DNA of 64,000 nucleotides from NCBI RefSeq assembly GCF_030704535.1, contig NC_081808.1:22323501-22387500 (forward strand), given 5' to 3'. The notes beneath the pieces were generated by a model that saw only the letters and a program-made list of their open reading frames with translations, had not been told where the DNA came from and did not search any database. Both the position numbers and the translations under genes were made by a program. The stretch comes from Vitis vinifera. Its lineage: Eukaryota > Streptophyta > Magnoliopsida > Vitales > Vitaceae. This document shows, in pieces, positions 11,317 through 23,196 of this stretch (position 1 is its first letter; each line of letters opens with the position of its first letter).

Positions 11317-12225
11317 CTAGTGAGAAAGTATATTGAGGAGGGAGACTCTTGTTTGGATCAACCGCCTAAACAAGCACCCCAATCCATTTTCAAGGCCTTC
11401 AATGCTCATATCCAAAGCCTCCAATCTTTTGTGTGCAGACTGAATCTTCTCTGCCTCAGGATCCTTGCTTGGATTCTGCACTAGTAGGTTGCAAACTGCA
11501 ATATCCACACTTTCTAATTCATTGATCTTCTTCCCTTGGGCTTCACATACTATTACTCCTTTGTGCGCCAGTCTTGAGACCAATGACCATTTGGTAGGCT
11601 TTGGTTTCAACACAGGCGCAGAGAGGAACAGCAACAGCTGTTGAAAGATGGAAGTGGTGATCAGACTTGCTTCCCTGAGAACTCTAACCACTGAAGAGAG
11701 GTGCTGATCGAGATCCAAGATAGGCGATGTCCCGGATTTGTTTTCCATTTGCTTCAATGATGAAAGGGACTTTGCAACCTCCTTCTTCATCTTCTTTCTG
11801 CAGCAAGTGTAACCAGCAACATTGCCTTCAATGCTGAACTCCCCTCCCTTCCTTCGCCTAAGGGCAGATTGGAGTTCCCTGACACTTTCTTTCATCAATA
11901 ACACAGTGTCGCTTGCTTTGCTGCATATATCCAAGTATTTTACTGATCCATCTAGCAGCTCGTTCACCCATTTCTCATGTTGGTACTGGGCTAGAGCTTG
12001 TTGGGTCAGTGGCAAATTTAGGAGTTCCTCTACGCATCTATACAACTCCACAAGGCCAAATAGACCCCTGCAAATTTTTTCTGCCTGTGATGAAGACGAA
12101 GCCTCACAAGCTTTAAGCTTGTTCAGCTGTTCTTCAACCTTGACCGTACTGGGATGTGATCTAGTAGGCAGGCTAATGGATCGAACATGGTAGCGGCTAT
12201 CAGCCCTTGGCAAAAATGCAGCCAT
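11317..12225 (-). CDS. DUF241 protein, array locus 1
   Basis: A single exon of 302 residues. DUF241 (Pfam PF03087, which I recall being linked with BPS1-like proteins) is plant-specific with no defined activity. Seen here: RSISLPTRS at 15-23, a helix-forming N-terminal half with GLVELYRCVEELL, LQSALRRRKGG in the middle, CCRKKMKKEV, a hydrophobic stretch around SIFQQLLLFLSAPVL, WSLVSRL, and the closing RLIQTRVSLLNILSH. I chose the ATG at 12225 because its context is ACCATGG and the conserved N-terminus starts just after it; in-frame ATGs also exist at 12240 and 12291. This copy is clearly more diverged than loci 2-9 and has extra residues (NPSKDPEAEKIQ) near the C-terminus. It is the left flank of the array and the likely source of the promoter pieces repeated between later loci. 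Confidence 0.85.
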   Translation of the reverse strand: MAAFLPRADSRYHVRSISLPTRSHPSTVKVEEQLNKLKACEASSSSQAEKICRGLFGLVELYRCVEELLNLPLTQQALAQYQHEKWVNELLDGSVKYLDICSKASDTVLLMKESVRELQSALRRRKGGEFSIEGNVAGYTCCRKKMKKEVAKSLSSLKQMENKSGTSPILDLDQHLSSVVRVLREASLITTSIFQQLLLFLSAPVLKPKPTKWSLVSRLAHKGVIVCEAQGKKINELESVDIAVCNLLVQNPSKDPEAEKIQSAHKRLEALDMSIEGLENGLGCLFRRLIQTRVSLLNILSH

Positions 12226-12437
12226 GGTTGCTCTTTTCATCAGAGAGAAGTTCAAATTTGAGGTGGGTTCAATGGTTTTTTGATCCACCATAGCTTGCTT
12301 ATTATACCAAAACAATCAGAGAAATTGGGAGGAGACCAGAAGAATATTTTGGTTTGAATGTCAATGTGAGCACATGTGAAGGTAGTGTGGGTCTTCCTCT
12401 CAAATGGGCTATCTTGTCACATTCTCCACCAACAAAA

Positions 12438-12449
12438 CTATATATATAA
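12438..12449 (-). promoter_or_regulatory. TATA box of DUF241 locus 1
   Basis: TATATATATAG on the minus strand, about 215 bp upstream of the chosen ATG. This is farther away than in loci 2-9 (60-75 bp), so locus 1 should have a longer leader. A small upstream ORF (MCSH-stop) starts near 12371 within that leader. Confidence 0.55.
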
Positions 12450-14106
12450 AAAAAACCCCTTATTATATCGTCCTCGTGGCTCTCCTCCAGGCTCTCTCTC
12501 GTTGCCTCTCCCCCATGCATCACCTCCACCGCCCACCGCCATCTGTGGTTCAATCAATAGAAGTGGATGACATAGACAAATGGTGTCCGGATAAGAAGAA
12601 CCTTGAGTTGCAAACAAAGGTAAAATAATAAAAAGCCGGCAATCTTTCAGAGATTGAGATCTTGGGAGATCAAGTAAGCATATTGTTAATTGATTTCAAA
12701 TGCATATGGAGAAGTAATTAAAGGAAATATGAGATGAAGAGATAGTATTTATATATGCATGCACGAGTGGCATGTTGTCACCATGTTTCCTCCACCTGCC
12801 AAGGCAAGAGACATTGGTTAAGTGCTGGGACTATATTCTAATGATGCACAGATCATATGTTTGTACTTGAGACTTGGATCCTACTGCAACAATGGCACTT
12901 TGTTCTACCACACAGCCACGTGGCGATCTATGGATAATAACAGATGAGGATGCGTGCGCATATGCTGATAGATTCTGTTTTTGTTACTCTCTCTAATTAT
13001 TTTATTGTTCTCCAATTTTGCTTTTGTTGTTGCTGCTGTTGTTGCTGTTGTTACTAAGCTTTTACCTTTTTCCAGAAAGAATTTTTAATTTAATTTATTT
13101 TTTGGATACGGTGACCTTGAGATAGAAGTTGATTGAAGGAGTTGGTTGTTGTTCAAACCTGCATTTGCATCTGGGTGTTCTAAACTCACCATTTCTTTTA
13201 GTTATAGGGTGAAAATGGTTTAAATCACTGGTTTTAGGCCTTCAATTTAATTGAGGTCAACCTTCTGAGAATCTGAACTACTAAACTGTAAATTGAAAAC
13301 CTTAAGGGAGTCAATTGAAATGAATGAAAGATTCTCATGCCCGGTGATAAATGAGAAACCGGTTCGAGTTGGGGCACAAGTCACCTTTGATGACCTCTGT
13401 CAATCTTAAAAGAGTGTCTGTGTTGGAAGCAGGTGGAGAACCTATTTGAGTTGCAATTCAAAATCCTCTAAATAAGACTTTTGGCATCTTCAACCCCCTA
13501 CATATTAAAGGCCAGAGTCCAGAGGAGACATCTGGATATTCATTCAAGGTCCAATTTCTAATGCCTCCATGTTATTTAGAAAGTTTTCTCCCTGTAGTCT
13601 TCCCAACTGTCAAGGGTCCTTGAAAACAAACAAGATTGAACCAAAACAGCTCTGAAATCAAAGATTTGTATAGAGGAGGAACAGTCTTTGTGAAAAGTAA
13701 CCTATTCATTTATGAAGCTCATTGAAATAATTTTGAGGGGATTTTTTTTTCCCAATTTTTATTTGCCAAAGACTGAAATTTGTTTCTTCAGCTTCTTATA
13801 TGTATATATGTAGACACACACATACGATTTATTTATGCATCAAGGATTAAGGCTTCTTGGTACTTCGACCTGATTTTTTGCACGAGTAATATCACATTTG
13901 TTGTATTATTTTGGATATGGAAAAGAAAAAAGGGAAAACCAAATGAAGTCAAAATGTTCAAATTCTAATAGCATTTCATTGTGTAAATATGTTTCTTTAC
14001 ACTCGTATACATTGACTTTGGATTGAAAAACTAAACCCTTTTGCAGATCCTCTAAAATTCGAATCCTGTGCAGGATTTGGAGGTAGAGAAGGCTGTTGAC
14101 ATTACT
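12450..14106. other. Spacer between loci 1 and 2; source of the repeated promoter block
   Basis: No gene. The part 12470-12830 (from 'gtcctcgtggctctcctcca' through 'gcacgagtggcatgttgtca') recurs in each later spacer, marking one end of the duplicated unit. Its most conserved piece is GCACGAGTGGC at 12761-12771. A GTT/GCT-rich simple repeat lies at about 13024-13053. The right end (13960-14100) is the locus 2 downstream region, 'cattgtgtaa' to 'ttttgcagatcctctaaaat', also shared by all core loci. Confidence 0.65.
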
Positions 14107-14979
14107 CTAGTGAGAGATGATGTTGAGGATAGAGGCTCTTGTTTTGATCAAGTGCCTAAACATGCACTCCAAACCATTGTCAAAGCCTTTAATGCTGACC
14201 TCCAAAGCCCCCAGTCCTTTTTGAGCAATTTGCATCTTCTCCAAGTCTGCTCTTTCGCCTGAAATGGCGCTTAGTGCAAAATCTATATTCTCCAACTCTT
14301 TAACATTCTCATGCTTTTCTTCGCAAGAAACCACTCCCTTTTGCATAAGTTTTGAAACCAGTGACCATCTACTTGGTTTTGACTTCAACACTGGTGAGGA
14401 CAAGAACAACACAAGTGACTGGAAGATAGAAATGCTCATTGCATTAACATCTCTGAGCACTTTGATCACTGTGGAGAGCTGGTGATCTTGATCTAAGAGT
14501 GGAGAGGCCCCAGCTTTGTTATCCATCTTCTTAATTGCTGCTAGCAACTTTTTGGCATCCTTGTTCATCTTCTTTCTTGAACAAATGTAATTGTTGATGC
14601 TGCTTTCAATGCACACATCTCCTTTTCTCCTCCTGAGAGCAGATTGAAGATCTCCAACATTTTCCTTAAATTCTGATATGACATCCCTTGTTGTGCCACA
14701 AACATCTAAAAGGCTTACAGATCCATCCAACAATTCTTCAACCCATTTCTCATGTTGATGGTGGGAGATGGCTTGTTGGGTGGACTGCAAACTAAGAAGC
14801 TCATCCAAGCATTTGTACAACTCTTCCATTCCAGAGAGGCCATTGCAGATTGTCCCCAATGTTGATGTGGATGATGCCTCCCATTTTTTGAGCTTGTTAA
14901 GCTCCTCTTGGATTTTGAGAGTGGTAGAATGGGATCTGGAAGGCAAGCTAATTGATCTAACGTGGCACCTGTTAGCCAT
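14107..14979 (-). CDS. DUF241 protein, array locus 2
   Basis: A single intact exon of 290 residues starting MANRCHVRSISLPSRSH. Conserved blocks: RSISLP 8-13, WEASSTST 33-40, LQSALRRRKGD 111-121, CSRKKMNKD 133-141, a hydrophobic SISIFQSLVLFLSSPVL at 182-198, RWSLVSK 204-210, and the closing HLIKTRASILNIISH. The many amphipathic stretches point to a helical bundle; no signal peptide or clear membrane span is seen. This is the first member of the core array and is closest to locus 4. Its function is unknown. Confidence 0.9.
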   Translation of the reverse strand: MANRCHVRSISLPSRSHSTTLKIQEELNKLKKWEASSTSTLGTICNGLSGMEELYKCLDELLSLQSTQQAISHHQHEKWVEELLDGSVSLLDVCGTTRDVISEFKENVGDLQSALRRRKGDVCIESSINNYICSRKKMNKDAKKLLAAIKKMDNKAGASPLLDQDHQLSTVIKVLRDVNAMSISIFQSLVLFLSSPVLKSKPSRWSLVSKLMQKGVVSCEEKHENVKELENIDFALSAISGERADLEKMQIAQKGLGALEVSIKGFDNGLECMFRHLIKTRASILNIISH

Positions 14980-15040
14980 TGTTCCTGTTCTTTCACAGAA
15001 AGCTCAAATTTGAGATGGTTGCTACAATGTCTACAATTCT

Positions 15041-15050
15041 CTATATATAA
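15041..15050 (-). promoter_or_regulatory. TATA box of DUF241 locus 2
   Basis: TTATATATAG on the minus strand, 62 bp upstream of the ATG. With start of transcription 25-30 bp downstream, the leader would be only about 35 nt. The block 'tctctatatataa' is shared across the core loci. Confidence 0.7.
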
Positions 15051-18000
15051 TAACCACACACACAGATTAAAACAAGACAGGACGAATAATGTAATGTGAA
15101 TGGCATGTGGTGCCAGCTTGGGTTTCCCTTTTATTTTCTTTTTTTGTCATAGTTTTGGCCTGCAAAGATCTCACAAGTTGCCAATTTTTAATCTGAAAAA
15201 GGTATTAGGTGTCCTACCATTTTGGTGTGTCATGCAGAAAGACAAGATGGTCATTTCCCTTTTGCCTCCCTAACTGCCACATTAGCCTGCATCCAATAAT
15301 GTAGCCTATCAATATTGTATCCGCAGAGGAAGAACCTTGAGTCATTAGAAAACCCATAAAAATATATATGGACAGATCTCCAACTCTCGATCCCCATCCC
15401 AATCTTGAACCTAACATATTAAATTTTAAATGGTAATGAGAAATGAAAATGATGATCAAAGGTCAATGAACAAAGGCAAAATTATTATATGTGTGCACAA
15501 GTGGCTTCCTGCTTTTGTGTCTCCACTGTACTCCCTAAAAGTTTCATTTGGTTTGCTTGTCAGAAACAGGACTAAAATTTTCATTTCTTAATCTTTCCTC
15601 AATCAACCACCAAAATGGTAATAACCATTTGAATATTCACTACTAGTCTCAAACGTTCAGTCATTTCCTTTTGGTTTTTATGGAGCCCACCCACCCAATC
15701 TCAGCGAGAGAAAGAAAGGAAGACTGAAACAACCAGACAAGAATTTATTCTTCAATAGGAACCCAGAACATAGAAAAAAGAGAATGAACAACAACCAACA
15801 AGAATTTCAAGGCTATGCTAGTCTAAATTCAAAGAAACAGGAGGCAACCAACCACAGTGAGGTTGTTGAGAGGAATCCAAATGGGTGGTGATGCATTTTG
15901 CAAGAGGCAGACTGTTGCTCTGTCTCTTTGTGTACCAATGGACCTTAGGTAGTCCTCCACCAATTCCCTTCGACTGAGAGAACAGTAAATTTCAGCGCAT
16001 TATGAGATGCCCGTACAAGCTGAGATACTCCCAATTAATCCATGAGTTGAATATGGATCAATCATTCACCACTAATCATAATCATTATAAATTCATTACA
16101 TGTTTTATCATCTTTGCAGATTATATACATACTTTATAACATTGTTTGTTTGTGTGTCTACAGAGCCTTACTTTATGAGACAAGAATATGATAGTATATA
16201 AACAATTTATGTGAGGTGAAAATGATCTGAGATAATGAAATGTTATCTTAATTTGATGTTTGTAGAAGGTTGTAAATAAGGGTCAAGGGGTTGATACAAG
16301 CAGAACTACATCAGGTGTTAAGTCACCCTGCAGATGGTGATATATTAATCCAATGCTCCAACTCTTTTTGACAGATTAGATCTTGAGAGATCAAGCAATA
16401 ATATTATTAATTGATTTTAAAATGTATGTGGGGATGGTATTAAATCAAAATGAGATAAACGTATTACTTATATATGTATGCACGAGTGGCATGCTGTCAC
16501 CATAATTCCTCAAAAGGTCTTAATATGCCAATATAAGAGACATTTGTTTACAGCTTGATTATACTAATATTGTTGACTGATAATAGGTTTATCACATGAA
16601 TCCGTGGGTCCTACTGCAGTTTCTTTGTTTTAACATAGACAACGATGAGTGATGAACACATATGATGAAAGATTCTGCTATTTTCACTGTTTGACTGTTC
16701 TAAAATTCTCAAGTTTTTCTTCTGTTGTTGTGTTTTATCCTTTTCCAGGTAAATTCCTTTTGGTTCTGGTCTTCAGGAAGGAAACCAGGGTGATCTCTAG
16801 CATGTAGGTAGCAATTCCCTCAAGGGGCTTGTTGACAATAAAAAGTATACTTTATGATTAATTACAGGGTTAAAGTGTCTGGCTCTGAATAGTTTAAATC
16901 ATAATTAGCCTTAGAACCCTTGGAAGAATCAAGAGAATTGAATAGACTTTGATAGAAATAAATTTGTCTTTGTTTATGAAAAAATTAATCCATGAGTTGA
17001 ATATGGATCAATCATTCACCACTAATCATAATCATTATAAATTCATTACATGTTTTATCATCTTTGTAGATTATATACATACTTTATAACATTGTTTGTT
17101 TGTGTGTCTACAAAGTCTTACTGTTGAAATCCGTGCAACGATTTATGGTGAAGTAGAAAAACGAGAAAGAAGAACACGCAGATTTAATGTGGTTTGGCTA
17201 ATTGCCTATGTCTAGGGAACAGGGAAGATGATTTTCACTATGTATGAAATTAGTATTCTTAATTGATTTCAAAATGAATGTGGGGATGACATTAAAGCAA
17301 AATGAGATGTGTATTATTTATATATGTATGCAAAAGGGCTTAATATGCCAATATAAGAGGCTTCTGTTCACTGCTCGATTATACTTCTATGATAGACTGA
17401 TAATATGTTTTCACACATGAATCCATGAGTCATAGTGCAATTTCTCTGTTTTAACACAGTCAAGGAGGAGTGATGAACACATATGATGAAAGATTCTGTT
17501 ATTTTCACTGTTTTTGACTGTTTTAAAATTCTTCAAATTTGCTTTGTTGTTGTTATGTTTTATCTTTTTCCCAGGTGAATTCCTTTTTCTTCTGGTTTTC
17601 AGCAAGGAAAACAGGATGATCTCTAGCATGTAGGTAGCAAATTCCCTCAAGAGGCTTGTTGACAGTGAAAGGTGTACTTTCTGATTAATTATGGGATCAA
17701 AGTGTCTGGGCTCTGAATAGTTTAAATCATAATTAGCCTTAGACCTTGGGAAGAATCAAGAGAATTGAATAGAGTTTATAGAAATAATGTGTCCTTGTTT
17801 ATGACAGTAAGGGGTATGTAATAGACTAAATAAAGGGCAAGTATGGTGTGCTCTCCCAAGCATCACCTCCACAATAGGTGTCTGGGGTTCAATTGTTAGA
17901 GGTAGGTTACCATAGAAAAATGATGGCTTCCCCAAGTTGTCGGGGTGGGAAGAACCTTGACTCAGCAAACGAAAATAAAATAATATAAAGCCGGCAAATT

Positions 18001-19314
18001 TGGAGATTGAGATCTTAAGAGATGAAGTAAGCATATTATTAATCGTCTCAAATGCATTTGGAGAAGCGATAATAAGAAATAGGAGATGAAGATATTATTC
18101 ATACATGTATGCACGAGTGGCATGCTGTCACCATGTTTCCTCCAAGGTGTGTCACATGCCAATATAAGAGACTTAGTACTTGGTTATCTTATAATGATGT
18201 ACAGATCCTATATTGTATTTCATCCTTGAATCCCACGACAATGGGGACCTTCTCTTGGTGTCTTATGGATGATCACAGATGAGCAATACACTGCTTATAT
18301 AATGATTGATTATGTTATGCTTTTACACTTTTCCAGGAAAATTCTATTATTGTTATTATTTTGGCCATTAGGAAGGTACCCAGGATGACCTTTAGGTAGA
18401 GTTCATTGGAGCAAATGGTTGTTCACCCCTGCATTTTCATCTTGGCTTTTCAAGCACACCTTTTTTAGTAACTGGGAGGAAATGGGCTTGAAATGGTTTA
18501 AATCATCATTAGCCTCAGGGTTTGTGACCATCAACAGAATTGAAGATGGAAATAAATGTGTGGCTGTTTCTGAAAGACAGAATTGAAGAAATTTAGAAAG
18601 GTAGAATAAATCAAAATAAAGGGCAAGTATGATGGTTGTCTTTGAAGTTGAAAGGAGTTTTCTGCATTCCATTGATAACATCAAAAAACTTTGTATGAAA
18701 TTTAATCGAGATCAAGCTTCTGAGAAACTGAAATGCTAAACTGTAAATTGAAAAACTTTGAGAATCCATTGACATGAAACTTTCTAAAATCCTCTGTTCT
18801 GAAAGAAATGGTTGTAATTTGGAATACAGATTGTAATGTCTGTTGATCAATGAGAAACATGCTCTTGAAAGGGGGCAAAGAAATGCTCTTGAAAAAAAAC
18901 AAGATTGAACCAAAAACAGCTCTGAGATCAAATATCTGTATAGAGGAGGGAACAATCTTTATGCAATCAAAACTATAAATACGCAGAATCCTATTCATTT
19001 ATTAAGTTTAACGTTGTTTCCCATTTTTAGGTGGCAAAATACTGAATTTTGTTTCTTCAGATTCTTATAGATACACCCTCCTTGTTTATGCATCAAGCAT
19101 TAAGGCTTCTCAGTAATGAGACCTGACATTTTTGCATGCAATATCATATTATGGTGTTGAATTGAAATGTTCAAATTCTAATTGTATTTCATTGTGTAAC
19201 TGTGTTTTTACACTCATATACATTGCTTTTGGATTGAAAACTGAAACCCTTTTGCAGATCCTCTAAAACTCGGGTCACTGTGCAAGGTTTGCAGATTGAG
19301 AAAGGCTGTTGACA
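15051..19314. other. Spacer between loci 2 and 3, with an internal direct duplication
   Basis: This is the longest insertion-free spacer. The locus 2 upstream region runs to about 16036 and holds the motif variant GCACAAGTGGC at 15494. Then come two tandem copies of a 0.8-0.95 kb block (16037-16984 and 16985-about 17800), then a block resembling the locus 1 upstream region (17830-18170), then the shared downstream sequence of locus 3. About 125 bp at 17122-17248 ('gaagaacacgcagatttaat') looks like a decayed mobile-element piece. No coding region was found. Confidence 0.7.
16037..17800. repeat. Direct tandem duplication of spacer, period about 948 bp
   Basis: 16037-16170 ('atccatgagttgaatatgga' to 'gtctacagagccttac') returns at 16985-17118 almost unchanged. 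16390-16980 returns at 17250-17790 with more differences. The second copy contains an unrelated stretch near 17122-17248. The repeat arose within the spacer after the array units formed, since other spacers hold this block once. Confidence 0.75.
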
Positions 19315-20187
19315 TTAGTGAGAGATGATGTTGAGAAGGGAGGCTCTTGTTTTGATCAAGTGCCTAAACATGCACTCCAAACCATTGTCAAGGCCTTCAA
19401 TGCTGAACTCCAAAGCCTCCAGTCCTTTATGAGCGATTTGCATTGTCTCCAAGTCTGCTCTTTCACTTGAAACAGCCCTTAGTGCAAAATCCATATTCTC
19501 CAGCTCCTTCACATTGTCATGCTTCTCCTCACAAGAAACTATCCCCTTGTGCATATATTTTGAAACCAGTCACCACTTACTTGGTTTTGACTTCAACACT
19601 GGTGTGGACAAGAGTAACACAAGTGACTGGAAGATAGAAATGCTCATTGCATTAACTTCTGTGAGCACTCTGATCACTGTGGAGAGCTGCTGATCTTGAT
19701 CCAAGAGTGGAGAGGCCCCAGCTGTTGTATCCATCTTCTTCATTGCTGCTAGCAACTTTTTGGCATCCTTGTTCATCTTCTTTTTTGAATAAATGTAATT
19801 GCTGATGCTGCTTTCACGACACAAATCTCTTTTTTTCCTCCTGAGTGCAGATCGAAGATCTCGAACATTTTCCTCAAATTTTGATACTACATCCCTTACA
19901 GTGCCACAAATATCTAAAAGCCTTACAGGTCCATCCAACAATTCATTGAGCCATTTATGATTTCTATAGTGGGAGAGGGCTTGTTGGGTGGATGGCAAGC
20001 TAAGAAGCTCATCCAAGCATTTGTACAACTCTTACAGTCTGGATAGACCATTGCAGATTGCCCCCAATGTTGATGTCGATGATGCCTCCAATGTTTTGAG
20101 CTTGTTAAGCACTTCTTGGATTTTGAGAGTGGTAGGATGGGATCTGGAAGGCAAGCTAATTGATCTAACATGGCATGGGTTAGCCAT
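19315..20187 (-). pseudogene. DUF241 pseudogene, array locus 3
   Basis: The reading frame is collinear with the intact paralogues from MANPCHVRSISLPSRSH to LLNIISH. It is interrupted by two in-frame stop codons and no frameshift. One TAA is near 20032-20034, where paralogues read GL(Q/E)ELYKC, here RL-stop-ELYKC. One TGA is at 19570-19572, where paralogues read KWSLVSK (TCA changed to TGA). The rest is well kept, including the TATA box, so the loss looks recent. A shortened C-terminal product is possible but not supported. Confidence 0.9.
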
Positions 20188-20248
20188 TGTTCCTGTTCTT
20201 TCACAGAAAGCTCAACTTTGAGATGGTTTCTACAAAGTCTACAATTCT

Positions 20249-20258
20249 CTATATATAA
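20249..20258 (-). promoter_or_regulatory. TATA box of DUF241 locus 3
   Basis: TATATATAG on the minus strand about 63 bp before the ATG, in the same context as locus 2. It is intact although the coding region is broken. Confidence 0.65.
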
Positions 20259-23196
20259 TCACTCATAGAAATCATAACAAATACAAGACGAATAATGTAA
20301 TGTGAGTGGCATGTCGTGCCAGCATAGCCCCCCCTTCAAATTTGGTTATATTGTCACATATGTGGCCGGCAATGCTCTCATAATTTGCTTATTTTTAAAA
20401 TGCAAAGGTACCATTTTGCTGTGTCATACAGAAAGCCTAAACAGTCAATTATCTCCCTTTTGCCTCCCTAACTGTTACATTAGTCTGAATTTTCAAGTAT
20501 AAAAATCCAGTTGCATCCAAAAATGAGCCCTGCCAATATTGTATCTGATGTGGAAGAACCTTGAGTCATTAGAAAAACCCAGACAAATATATTTAAGAAT
20601 TTTATAGACACATCTTGAGTCCTTGATCCAGATTCAAATCTCGAACCTAACATATTAAATGTTAGAAGCTAATGAGAAATGAAAAACGGTGATCAAAGGT
20701 CAATGAACAAAGGCAATATTAATATATGTGTGCACGAGTGGCCTCTTGTTTTCATATCGCCACTTTACTCCCTAAAAGTTTCATTTGATTTACTTGCCAG
20801 AAACAGGACTAAAATTTTCATTTCTTAATCTTTCCTCAGTCAAATGAGTAAATAACTATTTGAATATTCATAACAAGTCTCCAACCTTCTGTCATATTCT
20901 TTTGGTTTTGAGAGAAAGAAGGAAAGAAAAACTGAAACAACCAGACAATAATTTATTCTTCAATAGGAAGCCAGAACATAGAAAAAGGAAAATGAACAAG
21001 AAGATGTTTCAGGGCCCTGCTAGTCTAAATTCAGAGAAACAGGAGGCAACCAACCAAAGTGAAGTTGTTGAGAGGAATCTAAGTGCATGAAAGAGAATGA
21101 GTACTGATACATTTTGCAAGAGGCAGACTGTTGTCCTGTCTCTTTGTGCACCATGTGACCTTAGGTAATCCTCTACCGTTTCCCTTGGACTGTGAGAATA
21201 TGAGGATGGTATTGAAGAAAAATGAGATAAACAAGTTGTTCATATATATATATGCATGGTCACCATAATTCCTCAAAAGGTCTTATATGCCAATATAAGA
21301 AACACTGGTTCACTGCTTGATTATACTATTATGATTGATTGATAATATGTTTTGCACATGATCCATGAGTCCTAATGCAAAATATGGCTGCATTGGAGAC
21401 ATTAGTTGTGCCTATTTATACATTAGAAACATTCCCAACCATGAACTATGTGAGAATCACCTTTGATGAATTCTAACTTTAGTGTCAGTGGTGGAGGTTG
21501 CTGGAAAACTTAGTTGAGGTTACACAATAAAAGTTTTTCCACATTAAAGAGCCTAGAGGGGGATCCTCTCCACATATGTTTGAGACCCAGTATCTAGTGC
21601 CTTGAAAATAATGAAAATTTTCCTCTCACAGCATCCCCAGCTGCTCAAATGGGTAAAGAATGCCCTTGAAAACAAACAAAATGAAAACCAATAACAGTCC
21701 TCAAACCAAAGATTTGTCCTCATGGCTTTCCTCTAGGTAAGGTTCATTTTACAATATGTATTTGCTTTATACTGCCACTAGATTCGTTAGGTCTCTCTCT
21801 CCCCCATGCATCACCCATAGTTGTCTGTAGTTCAATTGATAGAGGTAGGTACCATAGAAAAATGGTGGCATCCCCAAGTTGTTTGGGTGGGAAGAACCTT
21901 GAGTCAGCAAACGAAAGTAAAATAATATAAAACCAAGAAATTCGGAGATTGAGATCTTGAGAGAAGAAGTAAGCATATTGTTAATTGATCTCAAATGCAT
22001 TTGGAGAAGCTATTAAAGGAAATATGAGCTGAAGATAATATTTATGTGTGTATGCACGAGTGACATGCTCTCACCATGTTTCCTCCAAGATTCTTAACCT
22101 GACACTAAAAGAGACATTGGTTTACTACTGGATCATATCATGATGATGTACAGATAATATATTGTACTTCACCTTTGAATCCTAGTGCAACAGGGACCTT
22201 CGCTTGACGTCTTATGGATGATCACAGACGCCTTTGTTTACTCTTTCTCATTATTTTGTTGTTCTCCAATTTTTCTTTGGTCATTGTTATGCTTTTACCC
22301 TTTTTCAGGTAAATTCTATTATTATTATTCTGGCCTTGGCCAAGGTATCCAGGATGACCTTTAGATAGAAAGGATCATTGGGGCAAATGGTTGTTCAATC
22401 CTGCACTTGCATCTTGGCATTTTAAGCACACTTTAATATTTTAGTTACTCGAAGAAAATGGGCTTTAAATGGTTTAAATCAACATTAGCCTTAGGGCTTG
22501 GGACTGTGAACAGAATTGAAGATGAAAATAAATGTGTAGTTGTTTCTGAAAGATAAAAATAGAAGAAATTTAGAAAGGTAAAATAAATCAAAATAAAGGG
22601 CAACTATGATGATTTTCTTTGAAGTCAAAAGGAGTTCTCTGCATTCAATTGATAACATCAAAAAGGCCTTCTATGAAATTTAATTGAGATCAAGCTTATT
22701 GAAAAACTTAAGAGAATCAATTGAATGGAACTCCTAAAATCCTCTGTTCTGAAAGAAATGGTTGTAGATTTGAATATAGATTGTTATGCCTGATGATCAA
22801 TGAGAAATAGGCTGAAGTGTGCCCAAAGTCACCTTTGATGACCTATAAAGGGTGTCCATGGTGGAATCTGGTGACCTATTTTGGTTTCCGTTTAAAATCC
22901 CTGAATAAGAGTTTTTGCATCTAATACCTTCCCATATTAGAAGAGTTCAGAGGAGAGCTCTATGGATTGATTCAATCCCCACTTTCTAATGCTTCCTAAT
23001 ATTTCCAAAATTGAAAAGGAAAAAATGGAAAACAATATGAACTCTAAATGTTCAAATTCTAATAGCATTTCGTTGTGTAACTATGTTCCTTTACACTCAT
23101 ATACATTGACTTTGGATTGAAAACTTCAACCCTTTTGCAGATCCTCTAAAATTCGGATGCCTGTGCAGGATTTGCAGATAGAGAAGGCTGTTGACA
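20259..23196. other. Spacer between loci 3 and 4
   Basis: No gene. It contains the locus 3 upstream region with GCACGAGTGGC at 20732-20742, and a block matching the locus 1 promoter from about 21713 ('gtcctcatggctttcctcta') that includes the variant GCACGAGTGAC at 22053. The shared downstream sequence of locus 4 follows. The site near 22692 ('aacttaagagaatcaa') is the empty counterpart of a MITE present in the next spacer. Confidence 0.65.

Noticed and set aside
11822-12193. 123-residue plus-strand ORF over locus 1
   Set aside because: Antisense shadow of the well-supported DUF241 gene.
14264-14485. Plus-strand ORFs antisense to the DUF241 genes, similar in every copy
   Set aside because: They follow from the codon pattern of the sense genes (shadow frames), vary in start and end, and have no promoter or domain signal of their own.
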